NCBI GenBank assembly: GCA_902787755.1
Contig: CADAHL010000004.1
Coordinates: forward strand, 1 to 64,000
Reading direction: 5' to 3'
Length of the DNA: 64,000 bases
From: Oscillospiraceae bacterium
Lineage (GTDB): Bacteria; Bacillota; Clostridia; Oscillospirales; Oscillospiraceae
The position numbers and the translations under genes are program-made. Shown one piece after another: positions 8,676 to 15,902 of the stretch (the stretch's first letter is position 1; each line of letters opens with the position of its first letter). The notes beneath the pieces are model-generated. The model was not told where the DNA came from. It saw only the letters and a list, made by a program, of their open reading frames with translations, and made no database searches.

Positions 8676-10118
8676 TCAGTTCTTCAGGCAGTCGGCCACG
8701 ATCTCCCGCTCGTCCATGTGGTGCTTTACGTGGTTGACTTCCTGATAATCCTCATGGCCCTTGCCGGCAAGCAATATTACATCACCCGGGCGGGCGTTGT
8801 CAATAGCCCAGGCGATGGCCTTTGGCCGATCCACGATCACTTTCGTGGGAGTCCGGCTGTTTTTCATCCCCGCCAGAATATCGTCTATGATGGCCTGGGG
8901 ATCTTCCGTCCTGGGGTTGTCGCTGGTCACCACGCATAGGTCCGCGTTCTCCGCGGCGATCCTGCCCATGATCGGCCGCTTCAGGGCATCCCGATCTCCG
9001 CCGCAGCCGAAGAGCACGATCAGTCTGCCCCTGGTCACGTCCCGCAGAGTGACCAGAACATTCTCCAGCGCGTCGGGCGTGTGGGCATAGTCGATGAGCA
9101 CCGAGAAGTCCCTTCCGGTGGGCACCACCTCTACCCGGCCCTTCACACCTTTTGCGGTGTCCATGGCCCGGCAGCAGTCCTCCAGGGAGATCCCCAGCGC
9201 GATCCCGGCGGTCAGCACCCCCAGGGCGTTGTGCACCGAGAACATTCCCGGGATGCCCAGCCTGGTCAGGCACAGTCCCTCTCCGGTCACCGCCGCGAAG
9301 CGTACCCCGTCGGCAGACAGCCGTACGTCCTTGGCCACCAGGTCCGCGTCGTTGCTCTGGGCGGAATAGCCCAGGCAGCGGCAGGCGGCGCCCTCCATCA
9401 TATACGGAGCCCAGGGGTCGTCCAGATTGAAGCAGCCCACCCGGCACTGTCCGAAAAGCTTCCGCTTGGCGGCGGCGTATTCCTCCATGCTCCCATGGAA
9501 GTCCAGATGGTCCTGGGTCAGATTGGTAAACAGCCCCACGTCAAAGGTGATGCCCGCCACCCGCTCCAGGCTCAGGGAGTGGGAGGAGACCTCCATCACC
9601 ACATGCGTGCAGCCCGCGTCCAGCATCCGCCGGAAAAGGCTGTGCAGCTCATAGCTTTCGGGGGTGGTGCGCTCGGAGGGCAGAAACTCCTGTCCGATCA
9701 TAATGCCGTTTGTGCCGATGAGGCCCACCCTGGCCCCCAGGGCCTCCTCCAGCAGATGCTTCATCAGGTAGCTGGAGGTGGTTTTCCCGTTGGTTCCCGT
9801 AAACCCGATCATGCACATCTTCGAGGCCGGATTGCCAAAGAAGGCCCGGCTCACCAGGGCAAGGCCCAGGCGGGTATCCGCAACGCGCAGGAAGGGCACC
9901 CCCTCCCCCGGCGCATCCTGGCACAGGATGGCGGCGGCGCCCTTCTCCAGGGCCTTGGGGATGAAGCGGTGGCCGTCGGAGGCGAAGCCCTTTACCGCCA
10001 CGAACAGGTTCCCTTTTTCCACCAGCCGGGAATCGTAGGCCACGCCCGTGATCTCCTGTTCGGGATCGGCAGTGGTCTCCAGTATGGTCAGATCTCGGAT
10101 CAATTCTTTCAGTTTCAT
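8676..10118 (-). CDS. murE: UDP-MurNAc-L-Ala-D-Glu--meso-diaminopimelate ligase
   Basis: A 480-residue Mur ligase that adds the third residue to the stem peptide. The P-loop GFTGTNGKTTSSYL is near residue 108, and the DNPRTEDP motif marks enzymes specific for meso-diaminopimelate rather than lysine. This implies a meso-DAP cell wall. The family's carbamylated lysine region and C-terminal ligase domain are in place by length. It follows the transpeptidase gene by 23 bp. MurC, MurD and MurF, its partners, are not in this window. Confidence 0.95.
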   Translation of the reverse strand: MKLKELIRDLTILETTADPEQEITGVAYDSRLVEKGNLFVAVKGFASDGHRFIPKALEKGAAAILCQDAPGEGVPFLRVADTRLGLALVSRAFFGNPASKMCMIGFTGTNGKTTSSYLMKHLLEEALGARVGLIGTNGIMIGQEFLPSERTTPESYELHSLFRRMLDAGCTHVVMEVSSHSLSLERVAGITFDVGLFTNLTQDHLDFHGSMEEYAAAKRKLFGQCRVGCFNLDDPWAPYMMEGAACRCLGYSAQSNDADLVAKDVRLSADGVRFAAVTGEGLCLTRLGIPGMFSVHNALGVLTAGIALGISLEDCCRAMDTAKGVKGRVEVVPTGRDFSVLIDYAHTPDALENVLVTLRDVTRGRLIVLFGCGGDRDALKRPIMGRIAAENADLCVVTSDNPRTEDPQAIIDDILAGMKNSRTPTKVIVDRPKAIAWAIDNARPGDVILLAGKGHEDYQEVNHVKHHMDEREIVADCLKN

Positions 10119-10141
10119 TGGTTCCTCCGGGCTCTCGCCCC

Positions 10142-12460
10142 TTAGTAGATGCCCAGCATCTCCTGATCGGTGCTCAGCAGGCTCACCGTCACAACCGTGC
10201 CGTGGCGCAGCAGCGTCCCCGCCGGGATGCTCTGGCTTCCGATTCGCTGGTTTCCGTCCGGCTGTACCGGGCTCAGGCTTCTGAGATACAGCCCATAGGC
10301 CGCCATCAGATCCCGGGCGTCCTCATAACTCAGATTCTGCAGCGCGGGCATGCTCTCCAGTTCTGGGGACACCTCCGCGCCCCGGTACAGGATGATCTCG
10401 GTCCCGGCGCCGATCCGGGCTCCCGCGGGAGGCAGCTGGTCGGTAACGGTATCCCCGTCTCCGATGCTCCGGTACCGCAGCCCCGCCTCGTCCAGACTTA
10501 GGGCCGCCTCCTTCAGGCTCAGGCCCAGGCAGTCCGGCACCCGCACGTCGCTGAGCTTCTCCCGGTCCGGCTCCACTCCGAGATAGGGCAGGATATCGGC
10601 CATCATGGCTCCCACCACCGGGGCCGCCATCTGACCGCCGCTGACGTAGACGCCGGACGCGTCGGACGGGGTGTCCAGGAAACAGAGGATGGCGATCCGC
10701 GGCGCGTCTGCCGGAGCAAAGCCCACGAAGGAGACGATGTATTGCTTCTGGCCGGTCCGGGCCTCCAGGCTGACCTTCTCGCTGGTGCCGGTCTTGCCCC
10801 CGATGCGGTAGCCCGCGACGGCGGCGTTCCGGCCGGTGCCGTCCTTGGGATCCCCCACCACCTGCTCCAGGATGCTGCGCACCCTGGCGCTGGTCTCGGC
10901 GCTGATGACCTGGCGCACCACCGTGGGCTCCCGCTCGTAGGCCACGCTCCCATCCGGCCTCAGCAGCTGCCGGACCACATAGGGCTGCATGAGTTTTCCG
11001 CCATTGACGCAGGCGGACACCGCGGTAATAAGCTGCAGCGGCGTGATCGTAAAGGTCTGGCCGAAGGAGGCCGCCGCCAGCTGGGACAGATTTTTCGGCG
11101 AGCAGAAGGTATTCTCGCTCCACCAGATGCTGCCGCTCTCTCCGGCAATGTCGATGCCGGTGGTGGCGGTGAGATTCTCATCCGGGTCTCCGGTTTTGTT
11201 CAGAAAGCCGAAGGCCTCGCAGTAATCATAGAAGGTCTCGGCCCCGACCCGCTGGCCGATGTTCACAAAGGCGGCGTTGCAGGAGTGCTGCACCGCCTGG
11301 GTCAGGGTCTGGGAGCCGTGTCCCTGGGTCTTCCAGCAGCGGATTGGCGTGGTGCGGCCCTTCACTGTCACGCTGCCGCCGCAGTAGAAGCTGTCGTTTA
11401 GGGAAACGGCCCCTTCCTCCAATGCCATGGAGAGGGTGATGATCTTGAAGGTGGAGCCGGGCTCATAGGTATCCGACAGCGCCTTGTTCCGCCACTGTCG
11501 GGCCCGGGCCTCCTGCAGCAGTCCCTCCCGCTCCGCCTCCGGCGCCTGCTCGATCTGCGCCAGGACCTCGGGATCCACAGCCAGAAAGTCGTTGAGGTCA
11601 TAGTTTCCCAGGGAGGCCATGGCCAGGATCTCCCCTGTGTTCACATCCATGGCGATGGCGCCGGCCCCGTTTTGGATATCATAATCGGCCACGGCCTGGC
11701 TCAGGTGCTTCTCCACATAGTACTGGATGGTGGTGTCGATGCTGGTCACCAGATCCAGTCCGTCCTGTCCGGGATAGTAGTCCTCGTACTGCCAGAACAG
11801 CAACTGGGTCCCGAAGGCGTTGGTGGCCCGGACGGTTTTTCCCGCCGAGCCGGAGAGCTCCTCGTCATACCTGGCCTCGATCCCCTCCAGCCCGTTGTTG
11901 TCCAGGCCCACGAAACCGATGAGATGGCAGGCCAGAGACCCGTTGGGGTAATAGCGCTTGCTGTCGGTCTCCAGGCGAAGGCCCCGGAGCCCGTATTCGT
12001 TTTTGAACTGCCGCACCTGATCCGCGGTCTCCCGCTCCAGCTTCCGGGCTACGGTCACATACCAGGAGCCGGTGCGGCCGGCCTTTTCCAGGACTTCTTC
12101 ATAGTCCAGACCCAGGATCTCCGACAGGCCCCGGGCGATCAGCTCCGGGTCTTCACCGTTGGCCTGGATCTCCGCGGGACTCAGATATACATTCTCCACC
12201 GAAGCGCTCACCGCAAGCGGACGGCCGTTACGGTCATAGATATCGCCCCGGGAAACGGAGGACGGCGTCTGCCGCAGTTGCTGCTGCAGCGCCATCTGCT
12301 CGAACCGGTCGTGCTCCGCGATCTGGAGCTGAGCAAGCCTCCCCAGCAGCAGGGCAAACAGCCCCACGCCGAACAGCGCGGCCAGCACCAGCGCGCGGCG
12401 AAGCATCTGCCTGCCGGGCTCGGTCCGAAGCACCTGTGCCTGTCCCCGATCATTTGTCAT
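10142..12460 (-). CDS. ftsI: Class B penicillin-binding protein with two PASTA domains (FtsI/SpoVD type)
   Basis: A 772-residue D,D-transpeptidase that cross-links septal peptidoglycan. One N-terminal membrane anchor (about 22-41) is followed by a dimerisation domain, then the catalytic triad of motifs: STFK (Ser336), SCN (393-395) and KTGT (556-559). Two PASTA repeats follow (about 640-700 and 705-770), as in B. subtilis PbpB and SpoVD. Only one such gene is present here, so it may do the job of both; the symbol ftsI is used for the role, not to exclude SpoVD. The 82-bp gap after ftsL holds a hairpin over its ribosome binding site. Confidence 0.9.
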   Translation of the reverse strand: MTNDRGQAQVLRTEPGRQMLRRALVLAALFGVGLFALLLGRLAQLQIAEHDRFEQMALQQQLRQTPSSVSRGDIYDRNGRPLAVSASVENVYLSPAEIQANGEDPELIARGLSEILGLDYEEVLEKAGRTGSWYVTVARKLERETADQVRQFKNEYGLRGLRLETDSKRYYPNGSLACHLIGFVGLDNNGLEGIEARYDEELSGSAGKTVRATNAFGTQLLFWQYEDYYPGQDGLDLVTSIDTTIQYYVEKHLSQAVADYDIQNGAGAIAMDVNTGEILAMASLGNYDLNDFLAVDPEVLAQIEQAPEAEREGLLQEARARQWRNKALSDTYEPGSTFKIITLSMALEEGAVSLNDSFYCGGSVTVKGRTTPIRCWKTQGHGSQTLTQAVQHSCNAAFVNIGQRVGAETFYDYCEAFGFLNKTGDPDENLTATTGIDIAGESGSIWWSENTFCSPKNLSQLAAASFGQTFTITPLQLITAVSACVNGGKLMQPYVVRQLLRPDGSVAYEREPTVVRQVISAETSARVRSILEQVVGDPKDGTGRNAAVAGYRIGGKTGTSEKVSLEARTGQKQYIVSFVGFAPADAPRIAILCFLDTPSDASGVYVSGGQMAAPVVGAMMADILPYLGVEPDREKLSDVRVPDCLGLSLKEAALSLDEAGLRYRSIGDGDTVTDQLPPAGARIGAGTEIILYRGAEVSPELESMPALQNLSYEDARDLMAAYGLYLRSLSPVQPDGNQRIGSQSIPAGTLLRHGTVVTVSLLSTDQEMLGIY

Positions 12461-12462
12461 AG

Positions 12463-12526
12463 CGCACCTCGAAAAAGAGAATCCTCGGGCGATATGCCCC
12501 TTCTTATCCTATTCTCTCGAGGCGCG
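12463..12526 (-). promoter_or_regulatory. Structured leader covering the ftsI ribosome binding site
   Basis: On the minus-strand mRNA CCTCG plus AGAGAAT (12511-12522) pairs with ATTCTCT plus CGAGG (12467-12482), with a TTTT bulge. A small GGGC/GCCC hairpin sits inside (12487-12499). The 3' arm's CGAGG is the start of the CGAGGTG ribosome binding site of ftsI. No U-tract follows, so translational control or RNA processing is more likely than termination. The pairing was found by eye. Confidence 0.4.
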
Positions 12527-12542
12527 AAACATGCTCTGTTTT

Positions 12543-12827
12543 TTACGCTGTCGGGCTCTCGACCCACACGATCTGGTCCGGGGCCGGGATCTGCATCCCG
12601 TACTGCCGGATCGCCAGCTCCTCCAGCTGCTCCAGAGGCAGCGTTTCGGCGCTCCTGACCCGCAGGATCCGATTCTCCTCCTCCAGCGCTTCGATCTCCC
12701 GCTCCAGCTCCGCCGCCCGGTCATTGAGGCCGGTCAGGCCCACGCCCTTCATCAGCGACAGCATCAGCAGCAATACCGAGGCGGTCAGACACACCGCCCG
12801 GAACAGGCGTTCTCTCATTCCGCTCAT
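12543..12827 (-). CDS. ftsL: FtsL-like septum formation protein
   Basis: A 94-residue bitopic protein. The N-terminus is short and basic, a transmembrane helix covers about 10-28, and residues 33-75 form a Leu/Glu-rich coiled coil (AAELEREIEALEEENRIL). The sequence of FtsL is poorly conserved; the call depends on this plan and on its place between rsmH and the transpeptidase gene, where ftsL always lies. Its ATG overlaps the rsmH stop by 4 nt, so it is probably translationally coupled. FtsL recruits and activates FtsW and FtsI with FtsQ and DivIC. Confidence 0.8.
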   Translation of the reverse strand: MSGMRERLFRAVCLTASVLLLMLSLMKGVGLTGLNDRAAELEREIEALEEENRILRVRSAETLPLEQLEELAIRQYGMQIPAPDQIVWVESPTA

Positions 12828-13759
12828 ACCCGCTCGGCTACCCGCAGCTTGGCGCTCCGGGACCGGGGGTTAGCCGCCAGCTCCTCCGGGGAAGGCAGGA
12901 TCGGCTTCCTGGTCACGCTCCTGAGGGTCTGTACGAAGCCGCAGGTGCAGATGGGAGCCTCTCTCGGGCAGGTGCAGCCCTTCTCCCGGGAGGCGATCCC
13001 GTTCTTCACGATCCGGTCCTCCAGCGAGTGGAAGCTGATCACGCACAGTCTCCCGCCGGGATTGAGCTTGTCCGGCGCGGTGCGCATCATGGTCTCCACC
13101 TCGCCCAGCTCGTCGTTCACGGCGATGCGGATGGCCTGGAAGCTGCGCTTGGCCGGGTGCTGCTTCTCCCGCAGCGCCGGCGCCGGCATGGCCGAGCGGA
13201 TGATCTCCGCCAGCTCCAGCGTGGTCTCGATGGGCTTCTGCTCCCGGGCCTTGAGAATGGCCCCGCTGATCCGGCGGGCATAGCGCTCCTCGCCGTAATC
13301 CCACAGGATCCGGTTGAGCTCGTCCGCCGACCAGCCGTTGACCAGCTCATAGGCGCTGAAGGGGGCGGTGCTGTCCATGCGCATGTCCAGCGGCGCATCC
13401 AGCATATAGGAGAAGCCCCTCTCGGCCTCGTCCAGCTGGGGTGAGGACACGCCCAGATCAAAGAGCATCCCATCCACGCCTTCGATGCCCAGTTCGTCCA
13501 GGATCGAGGACACCTCGCTGAAATTGCCGTGGACCAAAGTAACACGGCCGCCGAAGGGAGCGAGGCGACGGGCGGAGCGTTCGATCGCGCTCTCGTCCCG
13601 GTCCACGCCGATCAGGCGGCCGGTGGTGAGCCGGGAGGCGATCTCGAAGGAATGCCCTCCCAGGCCCAGTGTGCCGTCCAGATAGATCCCGTCCGGCTTG
13701 ATATTCAGATTTTCAATACACTCGTGCAGCAGTACGGATACGTGTCTGGGTTCAGTCAT
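12824..13759 (-). CDS. rsmH: 16S rRNA (cytosine1402-N4)-methyltransferase
   Basis: A 311-residue SAM-dependent enzyme that N4-methylates C1402 in the ribosomal P site. The N-terminal HVSVLLHECIENL and the glycine-rich SAM motif DGTLGLGGHS identify it, as does the C-terminal VISFHSLEDRIVK. The frame is open back to 14038 inside mraZ, but the ATG at 13759 overlaps the mraZ stop by one base (TGATG) and has GGAGGAA upstream, so it is the coupled start. Confidence 0.95.
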   Translation of the reverse strand: MTEPRHVSVLLHECIENLNIKPDGIYLDGTLGLGGHSFEIASRLTTGRLIGVDRDESAIERSARRLAPFGGRVTLVHGNFSEVSSILDELGIEGVDGMLFDLGVSSPQLDEAERGFSYMLDAPLDMRMDSTAPFSAYELVNGWSADELNRILWDYGEERYARRISGAILKAREQKPIETTLELAEIIRSAMPAPALREKQHPAKRSFQAIRIAVNDELGEVETMMRTAPDKLNPGGRLCVISFHSLEDRIVKNGIASREKGCTCPREAPICTCGFVQTLRSVTRKPILPSPEELAANPRSRSAKLRVAERV

Positions 13760-14175
13760 CAGAAATCCAGTTCCTCCATCACGGCGGCGATATTCTCCGG
13801 CGTGGTCTCGGCCTCGAACACCGCGCTCCAGGCCTCGCTGTCCCATAGCTCGGCATGGTTGTTGCAGCCCACCACGGTGACGTTTTTGGTAAAGCCCGCA
13901 TAGTCCCGCAGGCTCTGGGGGATCAGCACTCTCCCCTGGGCGTCCAGCTCGCATCGGGCGGCATGGGCAAACAGCGGCCTCATTTTCCGCTGTTTGACGT
14001 AGGGCATGGCCGCCACCTTCTCGGAAAAGGCGGCCCAAGCCTCGCCGCTGTAAGCGCTCAGGCAGCGATCCATGGAGAGTGTGATGAAAAAGACCTCGCC
14101 AAGCTCGTCTCTGAGCTTTGCGGGGATAAATAAACGGCCCTTATTGTCCAGGGAATGTTGATATTCGCCAGTCAC
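13759..14175 (-). CDS. mraZ: Transcriptional regulator MraZ
   Basis: A 138-residue protein with two SpoVT/AbrB-like domains, each marked by a D-x-K/Q-G-R pattern (HSLDNKGRLFIPAKLRD and CELDAQGRVLIPQSLRD). MraZ forms a ring and represses its own operon. The start is GTG at 14175 with GGAGG 9 nt upstream. It is the first gene of the division cluster, and three spaced boxes in its leader (14209-14234) fit MraZ operators. Confidence 0.95.
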   Translation of the reverse strand: MTGEYQHSLDNKGRLFIPAKLRDELGEVFFITLSMDRCLSAYSGEAWAAFSEKVAAMPYVKQRKMRPLFAHAARCELDAQGRVLIPQSLRDYAGFTKNVTVVGCNNHAELWDSEAWSAVFEAETTPENIAAVMEELDF

Positions 14176-14208
14176 TGCTCTCGCCCTCCCGGATGGAGAA
14201 TCCTCTCA

Positions 14209-14234
14209 CCATTTTCCACCACTTTCAACCACTT
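14209..14234 (-). promoter_or_regulatory. Three MraZ boxes
   Basis: Read on the minus strand the leader has AAGTGG, AAGTGG and AAATGG (14229-14234, 14219-14224, 14209-14214), spaced exactly 10 bp, one helical turn. MraZ is known to bind direct repeats with a TGG core spaced in this way just before mraZ. They lie at and just downstream of the expected transcription start, so binding should repress. Confidence 0.75.
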
Positions 14235-14243
14235 CGCTCTACC

Positions 14244-14272
14244 ATTATAGGGGAGCCCCCCGTAAAAATCAA
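14244..14272 (-). promoter_or_regulatory. Sigma-A promoter of the division cluster
   Basis: Minus strand: -35 TTGATT (14267-14272), 17-bp spacer, perfect -10 TATAAT (14244-14249). The predicted start is near 14237, next to the MraZ boxes. It is the only strong promoter seen upstream of the eleven-gene cluster. Confidence 0.85.
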
Positions 14273-14341
14273 GAGCAAATCCCTGTTACTTTTTGTCTTT
14301 TTTCCCGGACCGTTCTTTCCCTCTCCGGGTCGTCGGGCATG

Positions 14342-14370
14342 AAAAAACCGCGCCGGTTTTCCGACGCGGT
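14342..14370 (-). terminator. Terminator after the coaD-linked coiled-coil gene
   Basis: Minus strand: ACCGCGTCGG, an AAAA loop, CCGGCGCGGT (one G-U pair), then TTTTTT. It ends the uvrC-rsmD-coaD operon. Between it and the mraZ promoter (14273-14341) nothing else is seen. Confidence 0.85.
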
Positions 14371-14389
14371 GTTGGTATTCTCCCTGGGA

Positions 14390-14869
14390 TTACAGATCGC
14401 TCTTCTTTTCGGCACTGGTGGTCTTGAAGGCCTCCCGGGTGCTCTGCAGCTCCTGCAGGGCGCTGGACACGCTGTCCTGGGTGCGGCGCATCAGATCGTC
14501 CACATAATTGCTGGCCAATCTGCGCAGCTCCTTGCTCTTGGCCTCGGCGGAAGCCATCATCTCGGCACTGCGGGCACGGGCCACACGCATGACCTCCTGC
14601 TCCTCCACCATGAGACGGGCCTTCTCCTCGGCGCTCTTGCGCATGGCCTCGGCGTCCTTCTTGGCGTTGTCGATAAACTCATCCCTGGCGGCCACCAGGC
14701 GCTTGGCCTCGGCGATGGAGGTGGGCAGACCGGCTTTGATGTTGCTGATGAGCTCCAGCGCTTTCTCCCGCTCGATGATGCACTTGTCGTTGCCCAGGGG
14801 CACGCCCCAAGCCTCGCTGATCATGCCGTAGAGATCATCCAGCATCTCAATCACATTGTGTTGATCCAT
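14390..14869 (-). CDS. Coiled-coil protein downstream of coaD, unknown function
   Basis: A 159-residue, mostly alpha-helical protein. Residues 50-150 are rich in Ala, Glu, Lys and Arg with heptad-like spacing (AEAKRLVAARDEFIDNAKKD onward), resembling DivIVA-type or ATP-synthase-b-like coils, but no signature of either is present. There is no signal peptide or membrane helix. The ATG at 14869 overlaps the coaD stop by one base and uses GGAGGAAAA within the coaD end; an in-frame ATG at 14884 has no such site. Tight coupling to coaD suggests conserved linkage, but no function can be given. Confidence 0.75.
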   Translation of the reverse strand: MDQHNVIEMLDDLYGMISEAWGVPLGNDKCIIEREKALELISNIKAGLPTSIAEAKRLVAARDEFIDNAKKDAEAMRKSAEEKARLMVEEQEVMRVARARSAEMMASAEAKSKELRRLASNYVDDLMRRTQDSVSSALQELQSTREAFKTTSAEKKSDL

Positions 14870-15363
14870 TACTTTTTCCTCCATTGCCTGGCTTTTTCTT
14901 CGATTTCCTCGATCAGCTCGCTGGGGACAAGTCCGGTCAGATCCGCCCCGTACATGGCCATCTCCCGGACCACCGAGGAGCTGAGGAAGGTGTACTTCCC
15001 GCTGGCGGTCAGAAACATGGTCTCCAGGTCGGGGTTGATCTTCTTGTTGATCAGGTTCATCTGGAACTCGTACTCGAAGTCGGACGCCGCCCGCAGGCCC
15101 TTGACGATCACCGCGCCGGGATACTGCCTGGCATACTCGGCCAGAAGGCCGGAGGAGGAGTCCACCTCCACGTTGGGATACCGGCTCACCGCCCGGCGGA
15201 CCATATCCACCTTCTCCCCCACGGTAAACATGGGAGAGGGCTTCATGGCGTTATTCATGATGCAGACGATCACTTTGTCAAAGATGCGGGAGGTGCGGCG
15301 GATGATGTTCAGGTGTCCCAGAGTGATGGGATCAAAGCTGCCCGGGCAGATGGCGATACTCAT
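14869..15363 (-). CDS. coaD: Phosphopantetheine adenylyltransferase
   Basis: A 164-residue nucleotidyltransferase that makes dephospho-CoA from 4'-phosphopantetheine and ATP, the fourth step of CoA synthesis. The N-terminal CPGSFDPITLGHLNII carries the T/HxGH motif, and SSSVVREMAMYGADLTGLVP is the C-terminal family signature. It overlaps rsmD by 4 nt and the next gene by one base. The rsmD-coaD pairing is common in Firmicutes. Confidence 0.96.
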   Translation of the reverse strand: MSIAICPGSFDPITLGHLNIIRRTSRIFDKVIVCIMNNAMKPSPMFTVGEKVDMVRRAVSRYPNVEVDSSSGLLAEYARQYPGAVIVKGLRAASDFEYEFQMNLINKKINPDLETMFLTASGKYTFLSSSVVREMAMYGADLTGLVPSELIEEIEEKARQWRKK

Positions 15364-15902
15364 ACTTCAACTTCCTTCGTATAGAGACACAGCTTTACCT
15401 TCCCGTAGGTATATTCCTTTGTCATCCGGTAAGGGGCGGCCATTGACGGGAGGGGATTTTCCCGCCGTGCCTCACAGACGATTATACCACCATCCGACAG
15501 CTTGTCAACCAAATTGATGGTTTTCAGCACTTCTCCGTACAATCCGGCGTCGTAAGGGGGATCCACAAAGATCAGATCGAACTGGCCGGGGCGGCGCAGG
15601 AACTCCAGGGCATCGGCCTGGATGACCGTCCCCTCCAGCGAGCAGGTCTTCAGGTTCTCCTTCACGATCTTCACCGCGGCCCGGTCCCGGTCCACAAAGA
15701 CGCAGCTTTTGGCGCCCCGGCTCAGGGCCTCGATGCCCAGCTGGCCGGTGCCGGCGAACAGATCCAGCACCCGCCGGCCCTCGACGTCGAACTGGATGAT
15801 GTTGAACAGGGCCTCCTTCACATTGTCGGTGGTGGGGCGGATCTCATAGTTTTCCGGGGTCTTCAGTTTTCTTCCCCGGGCGGAACCGGTGATGACTCGC
15901 AT
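15360..15902 (-). CDS. rsmD: 16S rRNA (guanine966-N2)-methyltransferase
   Basis: A 180-residue SAM-dependent enzyme that methylates G966 of 16S rRNA. MRVITGSARGRKL at the N-terminus, the SAM loop VLDLFAGTGQLGIEALSRGA and the N6/N2-amino catalytic motif DPPY (in FVDPPYDAG) identify it. Its start lies inside the uvrC coding end, a 40-nt overlap, so it is probably translated by coupling. Confidence 0.94.
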   Translation of the reverse strand: MRVITGSARGRKLKTPENYEIRPTTDNVKEALFNIIQFDVEGRRVLDLFAGTGQLGIEALSRGAKSCVFVDRDRAAVKIVKENLKTCSLEGTVIQADALEFLRRPGQFDLIFVDPPYDAGLYGEVLKTINLVDKLSDGGIIVCEARRENPLPSMAAPYRMTKEYTYGKVKLCLYTKEVEV

